A DNA stretch of 64,000 bases, from contig JAICWO010000016.1 of assembly GCA_025934775.1 (NCBI GenBank), positions 62,001 to 126,000 on the forward strand. The letters are read 5' to 3'. Shown piece by piece: positions 43,504 to 52,382 of this stretch. How positions within the stretch are numbered: position 1 is the first letter of the stretch; each line of letters opens with the position of its first letter. The notes beneath the pieces were generated by a model that saw only the letters and a list, made by a program, of their open reading frames with translations, searched no databases and was not told the DNA's origin. The stretch comes from Gemmatimonadaceae bacterium. GTDB lineage: Bacteria; Gemmatimonadota; Gemmatimonadetes; Gemmatimonadales; Gemmatimonadaceae. A program made the translations under genes and the position numbers.

Positions 43504-44300
43504 GAGTGGAGCTCGAGCCCCGCGTCTTCGGTCGCCTGGCGCAGGGACCGGCCAGAAACGAGCGCGCGCACCTGCACCGCGGTCACGTCGCGCCAGAGAC
43601 GGCCGTTCGCGGCGACCGAGATCGCCGCCGTCTCTTCCGACACGACGATCACGAGCGCGTCCGTCTCCTCGCTCAATCCGAGCGCGGCGCGATGCCGCGT
43701 GCCGAGCGACCGGTCGATCAACGCCGATTGCGAGAGCGGGAGGATGCATCCGGCGCCGACGATCGTGTCGCCGCGAATGATCACGGCACCGTCGTGGAGC
43801 GGCGAGTACGGCGTGAAGATCGTCGCGATCAGATCCGCCGAGACTTTCGCCTGCATCTCGGAGCCGGACTGGACGTACTCGTCGAGCGCCACCTCGCGCT
43901 CGATGGCGATGATGGCGCCGATCCCCGACCGGCTCAACCGCTCGACCGCCTCGGCGATCGCGTCGGCGATCTCGCTCTCCGCGAGATGCACGAACAAGCG
44001 CGACATCGGCGAGCGGCCGATCTGGGCGAGCGTGGCGCGCAGCTCCGGCGCGAACACGACGAGCAGCGCGATCGCCCCGTAGCTGAACACCAGCGTGAGC
44101 AGGTAGACGATCATGCTGAGCTGAAGCACGTAGGCCAGCCCGTACGCCACGGCGAGCACCGTGATGCCGACGAAGACCTGCATCGCGCGCGTCCGGTGAA
44201 ACAGCAGCAGCCCGCGGTACAGCGCGTAGCTCACGATGATCACCTCGAGCAGATCGCGCCAACCTGGGTGCAGCAGCCGGAGCTGTTCGAGAATGTTCAT
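43500..44300 (-). CDS. cdaA: Diadenylate cyclase CdaA
   Basis: CdaA makes the second messenger cyclic di-AMP from two ATP. The 266-residue product has three N-terminal membrane segments and a DAC domain with the DGA (SPLHDGAVIIRG) and RHR (LGTRHRAALGLSEE) motifs intact. In Firmicutes cdaA is followed by ybbR and glmM; here folP precedes it and a DUF2723 gene follows. The ATG at 44300 overlaps the folP stop. Confidence 0.95.
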   Translation of the reverse strand: MNILEQLRLLHPGWRDLLEVIIVSYALYRGLLLFHRTRAMQVFVGITVLAVAYGLAYVLQLSMIVYLLTLVFSYGAIALLVVFAPELRATLAQIGRSPMSRLFVHLAESEIADAIAEAVERLSRSGIGAIIAIEREVALDEYVQSGSEMQAKVSADLIATIFTPYSPLHDGAVIIRGDTIVGAGCILPLSQSALIDRSLGTRHRAALGLSEETDALVIVVSEETAAISVAANGRLWRDVTAVQVRALVSGRSLRQATEDAGLELHS

Positions 44301-45160
44301 AGCGCGTGCGCCGGCTCGTGCATGATCGCCCACGCCACGTCGAGCGCCTCGCGCGACGGCCGCACGTCGTGCACGCGGAAGAGCATCGCCCCGCGCTCGA
44401 GCGCCGCCACGTTCGCGCCCACCGTCCCGGCCATGCGCTGATACGGAATGTCGACGCCGGTGATCTCGCCAATGAACCGCTTGCGCGAGATCCCGACGAG
44501 GACCGGCAATTCCAGTTCTCTAAAGCGCGCCAGGTGGTGCAGCATGGCCAGCGAGTGCTCCGCGCGTTTCGAGAAGCCGATCCCGGGATCGATCACGATC
44601 CGCGCGCGATCGATGCCGCGCGCCTCCGCCGCGGAGACGCGCGCCCGCAGCTCGGACAGCACTTCGCTCACCGGATCACCGCCGTACGCTGCGTGCACGA
44701 AGGTCGCCATGTCGGCAACGTCGCCGCGCGAGTGCATGAGGACAACCCCCGCCCTGCCCTCCGCGCAGATGCCCGCCATGCGCTCGTCCAACCTGAAGCC
44801 GGAGACGTCGTTCACGATCGAGGCGCCAGCCGCGAGCGCGGCGGCGGCCACGCGCGACTTCACCGTGTCGACCGAGAGCGGAACGTCCGGCAGATCACGA
44901 TGCACGGCCTCGATCACCGGCAGCACGCGCCGGAGCTCCTCATCGGCCGATACCGGGATGGCGCCCTGCGGCCGCGTCGATTCGCCGCCGATGTCGATGA
45001 TGTCCGCGCCTTCGCGCACGAGCTGCGCGGCGTGCCGCCTCGCGTCGTCCACGGTCCGAAGGCGGCCGCCGTCGCTGAAGCTGTCCGGCGTCACGTTCAC
45101 GATCCCGAGAATGCGCGGCTTGTCGAGTGACAGCGATCCCGTCGCGTGGTGCCAATGCAT
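44297..45160 (-). CDS. folP: Dihydropteroate synthase FolP
   Basis: FolP condenses p-aminobenzoate with dihydropterin pyrophosphate in folate synthesis, the target of sulfonamides. The 287-residue protein has the family motifs ILGIVNVTPDSFSDGG, DIIDIGGESTRPQ, SVDTVKSRV, SIVNDVSGF and PVLVGISRKRFIG. The start at 45160 follows the ftsH terminator, so folP may have its own promoter; none is clear. It opens the twenty-gene run down to 25005. Confidence 0.95.
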   Translation of the reverse strand: MHWHHATGSLSLDKPRILGIVNVTPDSFSDGGRLRTVDDARRHAAQLVREGADIIDIGGESTRPQGAIPVSADEELRRVLPVIEAVHRDLPDVPLSVDTVKSRVAAAALAAGASIVNDVSGFRLDERMAGICAEGRAGVVLMHSRGDVADMATFVHAAYGGDPVSEVLSELRARVSAAEARGIDRARIVIDPGIGFSKRAEHSLAMLHHLARFRELELPVLVGISRKRFIGEITGVDIPYQRMAGTVGANVAALERGAMLFRVHDVRPSREALDVAWAIMHEPAHAL

Positions 45161-45232
45161 GCGAGAATGGTTACCGGAAGCCGATCGAGACCTGAGTCTC
45201 ACTCCTCGATGTGACGAATGTATCGAGCGAAC

Positions 45233-45263
45233 AAAGGCCCGTCGCCATGAGCGACGGGCCTTT
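45233..45263 (-). terminator. Intrinsic terminator after ftsH
   Basis: A 13-bp stem AAAGGCCCGTCGC / GCGACGGGCCTTT with a five-base loop spans 45233-45263, about 34 bases after the ftsH stop. On the minus strand the stem ends in TTT and is followed by GTTCG, a short but usable U tract. It separates tilS-hpt-ftsH from folP. Confidence 0.8.
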
Positions 45264-45296
45264 GCAGATCCGGAATCATCGATGCCGGCCCGCGGT

Positions 45297-47282
45297 TCAC
45301 GCCGGGCTGGGCTCCGGTCCGCCAAGCAGCGGCGGATTCGTGCGACGCGGCTCGAGCACGGGCTGCGGCACCGGCGCCGGCGTGCTCGGCGGCAATCCGG
45401 TGCTGCGCGGCGGCAGCTTCTCGCCCCGCGCGAGCGTCTCGATGTCGCCGCGCGTCAACGTCTCGCGCTCGAGCAGCGCCGCGGCCACCTGGTGCAGCAG
45501 CTCGATGTTCGCCTGCAGCGTCGCCATCGCGCGTTCGTACGCGTTGTCGATCACCCGCTTCACCTCCGCGTCGACCAACTGCGCCGTCTTCTCCGACACC
45601 TCGCGCCGGTGCTGAATCTCGCGGCCGAGGAAGAGCTCCTGCTCGTTGTCGCCGACGAGAATTGGACCGATCGCGTCCGAGAGGCCCCACTGCGTCACAT
45701 ATCGGCGTGCGATCTGCGTCGCCTGCTGGATGTCGCTCGCCGCGCCCGTGGTCACGTGGTCGTGGCCGAAGATCAGCTCCTCCGCCACACGGCCGCCGTA
45801 CGCCATCACGAGACGCGCCTCGAGCTGCTGGCGCGTCACCGACACGCGGTCGTCCTCGGGAAGCGTGAACGCCAAGCCGAGTGCGCGACCGCGCGGGACG
45901 ATGGTGACCTTGTGCAGCGGATCGTTGCCCGCGACGCGCATCGCGCAGATGGCGTGTCCGCCCTCGTGGTACGCGGTGAGCCGGCGCTCCTCTTCCTTCA
46001 TCACCATCGACTTGCGCTCGGCGCCGAGCATCACTTTGTCCTTCGCGTCCTCGAGATCCATCATGTGGATCTTGTCATGGTTGCGGCGCACCGCGAGCAG
46101 CGCGCCCTCGTTCACGAGGTTCGCGAGATCGGCGCCCGCCATGCCCGGCGTTCCGCGCGCGAGCGTCGTGATGTCCACGTCGTCCGCGATCGGCTTGTTG
46201 CGCAGGTGCACCTTGAGAATGCCTTCGCGCCCTTTGAGATCCGGCGCGTCGACCACGATCTGCCGGTCGAACCGGCCCGGCCGCAGCAGCGCCGGATCGA
46301 GCACGTCGGGGCGGTTCGTCGCGGCGATGAGAATCACGCCGTCGTTCGACTCGAACCCATCCATCTCGACGAGCAACTGGTTGAGCGTTTGCTCACGCTC
46401 GTCATGTCCCCCGCCAAGACCGGCGCCGCGATGGCGGCCGACCGCATCGATTTCGTCGATGAAGATGATGCACGGCGCGTGCGCCTTCCCCTGCTCGAAG
46501 AGATCGCGAACGCGCGATGCGCCGACGCCCACGAACATCTCCACGAAGTCGGAGCCCGACATCGAGAAGAACGGGCGCGCGGCTTCTCCGGCGACCGCTT
46601 TGGCGAGCAGCGTCTTGCCCGTGCCGGGCGGGCCGACGAGCAGCGCACCCTTCGGGAGACGTCCGCCAAGCTTGGTGAACTTCTGCGGGTCGCGCAGGAA
46701 CTCGATGATTTCCTGAAGCTCCTGCTTGGCTTCATCGGCCCCGGCAACGTCGGCGAACGTGATCTTGGGCGTGTCGCCCGTGAGGAGCTTCGCCTTCGAC
46801 TTGCCGAACGAGAACGCCTTGGCGCCGCCCGCCTGCATCTGCTTGAACAGGAACAGGTAGAAGCCGATCAGCAGCAGCCACGGCACGAAGTTGAGAATCC
46901 ACGCCGTGACGGACACGCCGGCGTCCTTCGCGTCGATCTGAACGCCTTTCTGATTGAGCGCAGCGACTTCCGCCTCGGAGTTCTCGACCGGGAGCCGGAC
47001 GTTGAAATTCTTGGTGTCACCCTCGCCCGGCACGGCGACGCGGTTCTTGAACGTCCCGTTCACCGTTTTTCCCGCGGTGATCGTGACCTTCGAGATGTTG
47101 TCCTGCGCCAACTCGTCCCGGTACTGCGTATAGGTGATCTGCTTCGACGCCTCGGACTTGCTGCCCGAGAGCTGAATCAGCACCACCGGAATGAGGAGGA
47201 TGAGAATCCAGAATGAGAGCGTCTTGGAGAAGCGCCCCCAACTGAATTCCTTCTTGGGTTTCTGCTGAATTGGACCTGGCAT
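45297..47282 (-). CDS. ftsH: ATP-dependent zinc metalloprotease FtsH
   Basis: FtsH degrades misfolded and regulatory proteins at the inner membrane. The 661-residue protein has two membrane segments flanking a periplasmic domain (residues 22-40 and about 125-145), the AAA+ domain with Walker A GPPGTGKT, Walker B IIFIDEID and [22 protein letters not shown], and the protease domain with HEGGH and the third ligand Asp in GAASDIQQA. The C-terminal tail is Pro-rich. The ATG abuts the hpt stop. Confidence 0.97.
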   Translation of the reverse strand: MPGPIQQKPKKEFSWGRFSKTLSFWILILLIPVVLIQLSGSKSEASKQITYTQYRDELAQDNISKVTITAGKTVNGTFKNRVAVPGEGDTKNFNVRLPVENSEAEVAALNQKGVQIDAKDAGVSVTAWILNFVPWLLLIGFYLFLFKQMQAGGAKAFSFGKSKAKLLTGDTPKITFADVAGADEAKQELQEIIEFLRDPQKFTKLGGRLPKGALLVGPPGTGKTLLAKAVAGEAARPFFSMSGSDFVEMFVGVGASRVRDLFEQGKAHAPCIIFIDEIDAVGRHRGAGLGGGHDEREQTLNQLLVEMDGFESNDGVILIAATNRPDVLDPALLRPGRFDRQIVVDAPDLKGREGILKVHLRNKPIADDVDITTLARGTPGMAGADLANLVNEGALLAVRRNHDKIHMMDLEDAKDKVMLGAERKSMVMKEEERRLTAYHEGGHAICAMRVAGNDPLHKVTIVPRGRALGLAFTLPEDDRVSVTRQQLEARLVMAYGGRVAEELIFGHDHVTTGAASDIQQATQIARRYVTQWGLSDAIGPILVGDNEQELFLGREIQHRREVSEKTAQLVDAEVKRVIDNAYERAMATLQANIELLHQVAAALLERETLTRGDIETLARGEKLPPRSTGLPPSTPAPVPQPVLEPRRTNPPLLGGPEPSPA

Positions 47283-47840
47283 TTACTGCAAGCTCGCTAT
47301 GTACGGAATGTGCCGGAAATTTTCCGCGTGATCTAATCCATACCCCACAAGGAACTCGTTGGGTGCGTCAAAGCCGATGAACCGGGTCGGATATCTGAGC
47401 TCGGTGGCGATGTGCTTGTGCAGCAGCGCGCAAATCTCAACCGAACGCGGTTTCCGTGCCTGGAGTAAGTCCATCAGCCGGCTCAACGTACGGCCGGTGT
47501 CGACGATATCCTCGACGAGGAGAATGTGCTTTCCCTCGAGCTCGGTCTCGGGGTCGTAGAGTAGGCGGACGTTCCCACTGGATACCGTCCGATCGCCGTA
47601 GCTGGAGGCGACCAGAAAGTCGACGTGGATCGGGCGTCCGATTTCCCGCACCAGGTCGCTGAGAAATATAAAGCTGCCCTTGAGCAGTCCCAGCACCAAC
47701 AGGTCGCCCTCGGGATAATACGCCGTGATCTCGGCGCCGAGCTCACGAACGCGCTGCGCGAGAATGTCTTCGGTATAGACGATCCGACGGACTTTTCGTC
47801 CGAGCAGACGGGGGTCAGCGGTTGACGTATTCACAGGCAA
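47283..47840 (-). CDS. hpt: Hypoxanthine phosphoribosyltransferase
   Basis: Converts hypoxanthine or guanine with PRPP to IMP or GMP. The 185-residue product has the PRPP loop LLVEDIVDTGRTLSRL, GLLKGSFIFLSDLVR and FIGFDAPNEFLVGYGLD. The start is uncertain: TTG 47840 (inside tilS) or GTG 47834, both without a clear Shine-Dalgarno. The tilS-hpt-ftsH order is widely conserved. Confidence 0.95.
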   Translation of the reverse strand: MPVNTSTADPRLLGRKVRRIVYTEDILAQRVRELGAEITAYYPEGDLLVLGLLKGSFIFLSDLVREIGRPIHVDFLVASSYGDRTVSSGNVRLLYDPETELEGKHILLVEDIVDTGRTLSRLMDLLQARKPRSVEICALLHKHIATELRYPTRFIGFDAPNEFLVGYGLDHAENFRHIPYIASLQ

Positions 47841-49119
47841 AAGGTAACCCGGCTGTGCCGGACAGTGCGGCCGCCGCGGAACTGCGGCGGATTCCGGGAA
47901 TCCAGACGATCTGATCCCCAGCCAGGACTACGGGCCAGCCGGCCCGTTCGTGTCCGGTCACTCCCCCGTCGGTCAACAGTCGCTTCACCTTCGTCGGACG
48001 GTTGCCATCGGCGACGGTCATCGCGTCGCCGGCGGCCCACGGCCGAATCGTGAGCGGCAGGTCCTGCGGCAAAACCGCGCTCCAGTGGTCGTCGTCCGGC
48101 GCCACGGCGACCGACGCGAAATGCCACGCCCCCCACCGCGTCTCCCCGCCCGCGACGAGCGGCGCCGCCACCTGCTCATCGAGCGCCAAGCGGCGAATCT
48201 GGAAGGCGTCGCGCGAACGAACGACCTGCCAACCACCCGAGAGCTGCACGCGCGCACCGACCCGGCCGTCCCGAGCAAAATCCGCGACGCGCTCCGTGCC
48301 CCGACGGTCGAGGACCAAGCCCGCCTTCGCCGCGATTGCCGGCCAGAGAGCGCGCAGCTCCATGACCGACATGTGCGTCAGCGCGCCCGCGCAGACATCG
48401 ACATCGTCCGTCTGCTCGCGACGGTGAATTTCCACGTTGCCGTCGACGTATGCCTCGACGTCGGCGCGCCACTTCGCCGCTTTTCGCGCGATCTTGAGCA
48501 AATCGTCATCGAGTCCCGGCCGCACGTGCCGGAGCGCCGGCAGGAGGTCGTGCCGCACCCGGTTGCGCAGGTACTGCGGCGTCGCGTTCGACGGGTCCTC
48601 GACCCAGACGAGCCCCTCGTTCCGCGCATACCGCGCGAGATCGCGGCGCGGGAATCGGAGCAGCGGCCGAATCACGTCGCCGTCCGCATAGAGTCCCGCG
48701 AGTCCGCGGGCGCCGGCCATGCGCAGCACGCGCATCAACACGGTCTCGATCTGGTCGTCGATGGTGTGGGCCGTCGCGACCGCCGCCCGGCGCTCGCCGG
48801 CAACTCGGCGGAGAAACCTCCATCGTGCCACGCGAAGGTCGGATTCACTTCGCAGCTCCTCGGTCGTGCGCTCGGCGACGCATTCGCCGCCGAGCGCGCC
48901 GGCTCGTCGTTCGACGAGAGCCGCCGCGGCCGTTGCCGCGGTGCCGGTGGCGTGATCGAACGTCGCGACCACGAGGCGCTCGCGCGGCACCGAGATCGCG
49001 GCCGCATCGAGCAGCACCATGGAGTCCAAGCCGCCCGACACGGCGAGCACGATGTGCTCGTGCTTGCCGAGAGCGGCGCGCACGGATTGGCGAACGGAGG
49101 TGGTCTCGCGCAGCGTCAC
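47815..49119 (-). CDS. tilS: tRNA(Ile)-lysidine synthetase TilS
   Basis: TilS modifies C34 of tRNA-Ile(CAU) to lysidine so that it reads AUA. The 434-residue product has the PP-loop SGGLDSMVLL, the family's ATAHTIDDQIETVLMR and PLLRFPRRDLARYA, and a C-terminal TilS domain of the longer type. It starts with GTG at 49119. It is the first gene of the minus run; the next gene on the left overlaps by 26 bases. Confidence 0.94.
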   Translation of the reverse strand: MTLRETTSVRQSVRAALGKHEHIVLAVSGGLDSMVLLDAAAISVPRERLVVATFDHATGTAATAAAALVERRAGALGGECVAERTTEELRSESDLRVARWRFLRRVAGERRAAVATAHTIDDQIETVLMRVLRMAGARGLAGLYADGDVIRPLLRFPRRDLARYARNEGLVWVEDPSNATPQYLRNRVRHDLLPALRHVRPGLDDDLLKIARKAAKWRADVEAYVDGNVEIHRREQTDDVDVCAGALTHMSVMELRALWPAIAAKAGLVLDRRGTERVADFARDGRVGARVQLSGGWQVVRSRDAFQIRRLALDEQVAAPLVAGGETRWGAWHFASVAVAPDDDHWSAVLPQDLPLTIRPWAAGDAMTVADGNRPTKVKRLLTDGGVTGHERAGWPVVLAGDQIVWIPGIRRSSAAAALSGTAGLPFACEYVNR

Positions 49120-49210
49120 ACGGCGAAAGATAGCCGGGCGACGGCTCTGGAACCGGCGAATCGGGCTATGTAAGTTTCTCTCGTTCGATCAACCTTCAGG
49201 AGCGCTCGCT

Positions 49211-49387
49211 TTGCAAACGCACGGACCGCTCGGCACCCTCTGGGTCAGTCTCGGCCTTGGCTGCTTCTACATCGCGCTGGTTTGGCTGAACACGCTGCTC
49301 GGCTTCTTTCTCACGCCGCTGTTCATCATTCCGTCGACGTGGTTGCAGGATCGCCTCGCTCCGCCGCGTCCACACAGCCAGCGCTGA
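49211..49387 (+). CDS. Small hydrophobic protein (58 residues, TTG start)
   Basis: The frame encodes 58 residues with a hydrophobic stretch from about 9 to 42 (TLWVSLGLGCFYIALVWLNT, then LLGFFLTPLFIIPSTW) and a polar C-terminal tail. TTG at 49211 is preceded by AGGAG at eight bases, which makes this the likely start; the frame stays open upstream but overlaps tilS. A strong terminator hairpin follows 50 bases after the stop. No family was recognised. Confidence 0.6.
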   Translation: MQTHGPLGTLWVSLGLGCFYIALVWLNTLLGFFLTPLFIIPSTWLQDRLAPPRPHSQR

Positions 49388-49437
49388 CGGGCCGCGGCTC
49401 GCCCCATTGGCAATGCGGATGGTGCGGAGGCTCGTGA

Positions 49438-49465
49438 GGACGGGGATGTTCCCCGTCCTTTTTTT
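49438..49465 (+). terminator. Terminator-like hairpin that overlaps the next gene's start
   Basis: A nine-base stem GGACGGGGA / TCCCCGTCC with loop TGT is followed by seven T. It is a textbook Rho-independent terminator for the small ORF at 49211-49387, yet it lies across the N-terminal codons of the metallopeptidase gene: the ATG at 49446 includes the loop. Confidence 0.85.
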
Positions 49466-52364
49466 GTGCCGCGTGGTCGGGTTCGTCGCGCTCGTCGCCT
49501 GGGCGGCCGTACCTCGCGTCGCAAGCGCGCAAGTGCTGGTGCGCGCCTGGCTGCCGTGGAATACCATCGAGACGAAGCACTTCGTCTTCCACTATGTCGA
49601 TGACTTCGGCGATTGGACCGCCGAGCTGGCGAGCCACGCCGACGCGATCGACTCGGCGGTCGCGCGGCTCGTGGGATACACGCCGCCGCGCCGCACGCAC
49701 GTGCTCGTGCACGATCCATATGAAGATCCTAATGGTTCGGCATGGCCGTACCTGGATCAGCCGCTGATCGACGTGTGGGCGGCCCCGCCGTCGCCACGCG
49801 ACGACATCGGCAATTTTCGCGTGTGGGGCGAGATGCTCATCTCGCACGAGTTCGCGCACATCGCACACCTCTCCCGCCCGTCGCGCAATCCATTCACGCG
49901 CCGTCTCTGGCAGGCGCTCCCGGTCGACCTGGGCCCGCTCACGCTTCGCACGCCGCGATGGGCGTTCGAGGGCTACGCCACCTTCGTTGAGGGCAGAGTG
50001 ACGGGCTCCGGCCGACCGAACGGCGCGTGGCGCGCCGCGGTGCTCCGCACCTGGGCGCGCGAAGGCCAGCTCCCTCGGTACGAGCAGCTCGACGCAACGA
50101 CGGGCGGCTACGAGGCGGGCTCGTTCGCCTATCTCGCCGGCTCCGCGTTTCTCGAGTGGCTCGCGAGGGAGCACGGCGACTCGAGCCTCATCGCCGTGTG
50201 GCGACGACTCTCGGCGCGCCAGACTCGCACGTTCGACGAAGCGTTCATCGGCGTGTACGGCGAAGCGCCCGCCACGCTGTATCAACGCTTCGCGGCCCAG
50301 GTGACGCGGCTCGCGTTCGAGGCGAGTCCGGCATCGCCACGCGTCGCCGACACGGGCCAAATCGTGCAGCGGCTCGCGCGAAACACCGGCGATCCCGCGA
50401 TCTCTCCGGACGGTCGCCGGGTCGCGCTCGTCGTCCGTTCGGCCACGCTCCCGTCGCGCGTCGTGGTGTGGAGCACCGCGCCGGAGCCCGACACCGCGCG
50501 GGCGCGGCGCGATTCTCTTTTACTCATGAGAGATCCGGAAGACGTTCCGGCGCGCTCCATCTACCCGCCGCCTAAGAAAATTCTCGAATCGCTGCGGTCA
50601 CCAGGCGGCGCACCATACGAGGGCCCGCGCTTCCTGCGCGATGGGCGGATCCTGCTCTGGCGCAATACCGCACGCGGCGACGGATCGCTTCGCCCTGACG
50701 TGTACGTCTGGGATACGACGTCGCATCGCGTGCGGCGGATCACGCACGGCGCGTCCGTTCGCGATCCAGATCCTCTCCCGGAGGGCCGGTCGGCGATCGC
50801 GACCCAATGCCTCCACGGCTGGTGCGACGTCGTTGCCGTCGATCTTGGAACGGGCGCCGTTCGGATCGTGCTGCGCGGCAGTCCCACCGTTTCGTATTAC
50901 CGGCCGCGCGTCTCCGCCGATGGCGCGCGGTTCGTCGTCGCGGCGAATCGCGGCGACGGATGGGGCCTCGTCATCGCCGACAGCAGCGGTCGCGGCCTAC
51001 GATGGATTCGCGACGACAGCGTGAACACGTACGACGGCGACTGGATCGATCCACACACCCTCGTCGCGGTCACCGAGCGGGGCGGCGTGCCGAATGTCGC
51101 CCGCGTCGAGCTCGCGGACGAACACTGGACGCACCTCACCAACGTCGTCGGCGCCGCGGTCGCGCCAGTCGCGAATCCCGCCGACAGCTCGATCTGGTTT
51201 CTCTCGCTGTACCCCAAGGGCTTTGACCTGCGACGGCGGCCCGCGAGCGCCGAGGTGGCGCCCACTCCGCGTCTCGCGACCGGGCTCGAGCCAGCCACCC
51301 CGCCGCCTCCGCAGAGCACTGCGCCCTTCCCGACCAACACGATCTCGTCGCCGCGCCCGTATGATATCTCTAATCGCCAGTTTCGCTGGCTCCCGGCCGC
51401 GCAATACAGCGCGGACGGCGCGAACGGCGGCATCACCCTCGTCAGCAGCGACCTGATCGCACGCAGCGAGCTGCTGCTGAAAGCCGGCTACGGTGAGCGC
51501 GCGACCTGGCGCGGTGCGACGGTGGATTTCACCTGGCGCGGTACGTGGCCCCACCTCCGGGCACAGCTCTACGGCGCCGCGCAGCGGCCAAGCGCAAACC
51601 GTGCGCACGTCGCACCGCCGAACGACATCGATGCCGGCCTTGCGGGGATCGCGCTCGGAATCGACGGCGCCGCGCTGTTCGACACCTGGCAGGCGAGCTA
51701 TCGGCTGACGGCAACGGCCGGCGGCATCGACGAATTATTACCCCTCGGGCGCGGCACGGCGGACGGCCACGGCTTCGGGAGCCTCCGCGCGCTCGCCGTC
51801 GGCGAGGGCGCGACCGCCTGGACGCAGCGCGGCGACGGCGCGGCGTTGACCGAGTCGATGAGCGGCAGCGTGACCGGCGGCGACACGTTCAGCCACGCGT
51901 TCTCACGCGAGGTGGCGAGCGTCGGGATCGCGACGGGCGGTCCGCGGCTCATCCCCCTCGCCGCGTCCGCCGCCTACGGCCGCACCGATGCCGCCGACCA
52001 GTTCGAGCGTTTCGCGCTGGGCGGCGATCCGTCGCCGCTCGTCGACCGCGCGCTCCTCAGCCAGCGCATCGCGATGCCGGTGCTCCCGACGGGCATTAGC
52101 ATTGGCTCATCAGTGTTCACATATCGAGTCGCCGTGCCGGCGTTCACGCTCACGCCGTACATCTGGGCCGGCAGCGCCGCGGGCCTCGGTCAGCGATTCG
52201 CGAGCTGGCACCGGGTCATCGGCTTGGATTGGACGACCGCCGTGCCGCACATCGCGGTGACCGGCACGCCCGCGGCACGCGTGCAGCTCGGCGCCGGCGA
52301 GTCGCTCGACGCCCCGCTCCGCAAACGCGTCGGCGCGTACCTGAGCGTCGTCCTCGATCCCTGA
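49446..52364 (+). CDS. Secreted gluzincin metallopeptidase with TolB-like propeller and possible barrel C terminus
   Basis: The product of about 972 residues has a signal peptide ending VASA, then a peptidase domain with zinc motif HEFAH (near 134-138) and the expected RWAFEGYATFVEG. It continues with WD40/TolB-like propeller blades (DPAISPDGRRVALVV, YRPRVSADGARFVVA) and, from about 650, beta-rich sequence that may form an outer-membrane barrel. ATG 49446 has GAGGA five bases upstream; ATGs at 49413 and 49419 and a TTG at 49407 are in frame. A terminator hairpin covers the chosen start, so transcription of this gene may be conditional. Confidence 0.75.
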   Translation: MFPVLFLCRVVGFVALVAWAAVPRVASAQVLVRAWLPWNTIETKHFVFHYVDDFGDWTAELASHADAIDSAVARLVGYTPPRRTHVLVHDPYEDPNGSAWPYLDQPLIDVWAAPPSPRDDIGNFRVWGEMLISHEFAHIAHLSRPSRNPFTRRLWQALPVDLGPLTLRTPRWAFEGYATFVEGRVTGSGRPNGAWRAAVLRTWAREGQLPRYEQLDATTGGYEAGSFAYLAGSAFLEWLAREHGDSSLIAVWRRLSARQTRTFDEAFIGVYGEAPATLYQRFAAQVTRLAFEASPASPRVADTGQIVQRLARNTGDPAISPDGRRVALVVRSATLPSRVVVWSTAPEPDTARARRDSLLLMRDPEDVPARSIYPPPKKILESLRSPGGAPYEGPRFLRDGRILLWRNTARGDGSLRPDVYVWDTTSHRVRRITHGASVRDPDPLPEGRSAIATQCLHGWCDVVAVDLGTGAVRIVLRGSPTVSYYRPRVSADGARFVVAANRGDGWGLVIADSSGRGLRWIRDDSVNTYDGDWIDPHTLVAVTERGGVPNVARVELADEHWTHLTNVVGAAVAPVANPADSSIWFLSLYPKGFDLRRRPASAEVAPTPRLATGLEPATPPPPQSTAPFPTNTISSPRPYDISNRQFRWLPAAQYSADGANGGITLVSSDLIARSELLLKAGYGERATWRGATVDFTWRGTWPHLRAQLYGAAQRPSANRAHVAPPNDIDAGLAGIALGIDGAALFDTWQASYRLTATAGGIDELLPLGRGTADGHGFGSLRALAVGEGATAWTQRGDGAALTESMSGSVTGGDTFSHAFSREVASVGIATGGPRLIPLAASAAYGRTDAADQFERFALGGDPSPLVDRALLSQRIAMPVLPTGISIGSSVFTYRVAVPAFTLTPYIWAGSAAGLGQRFASWHRVIGLDWTTAVPHIAVTGTPAARVQLGAGESLDAPLRKRVGAYLSVVLDP

Positions 52365-52382
52365 TCCGGTGTCGCCCGCGGC

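Noticed and set aside
43504-44472. N-terminal extension of the DUF2723 protein to 975 residues
   Set aside because: The extra part is antisense-like sequence within cdaA; the DUF2723 signature begins right after the GTG at 43503.
44448-47216. A 922-codon plus-strand frame opposite folP and ftsH
   Set aside because: The minus-strand genes are certain; the antisense product shows no family feature.
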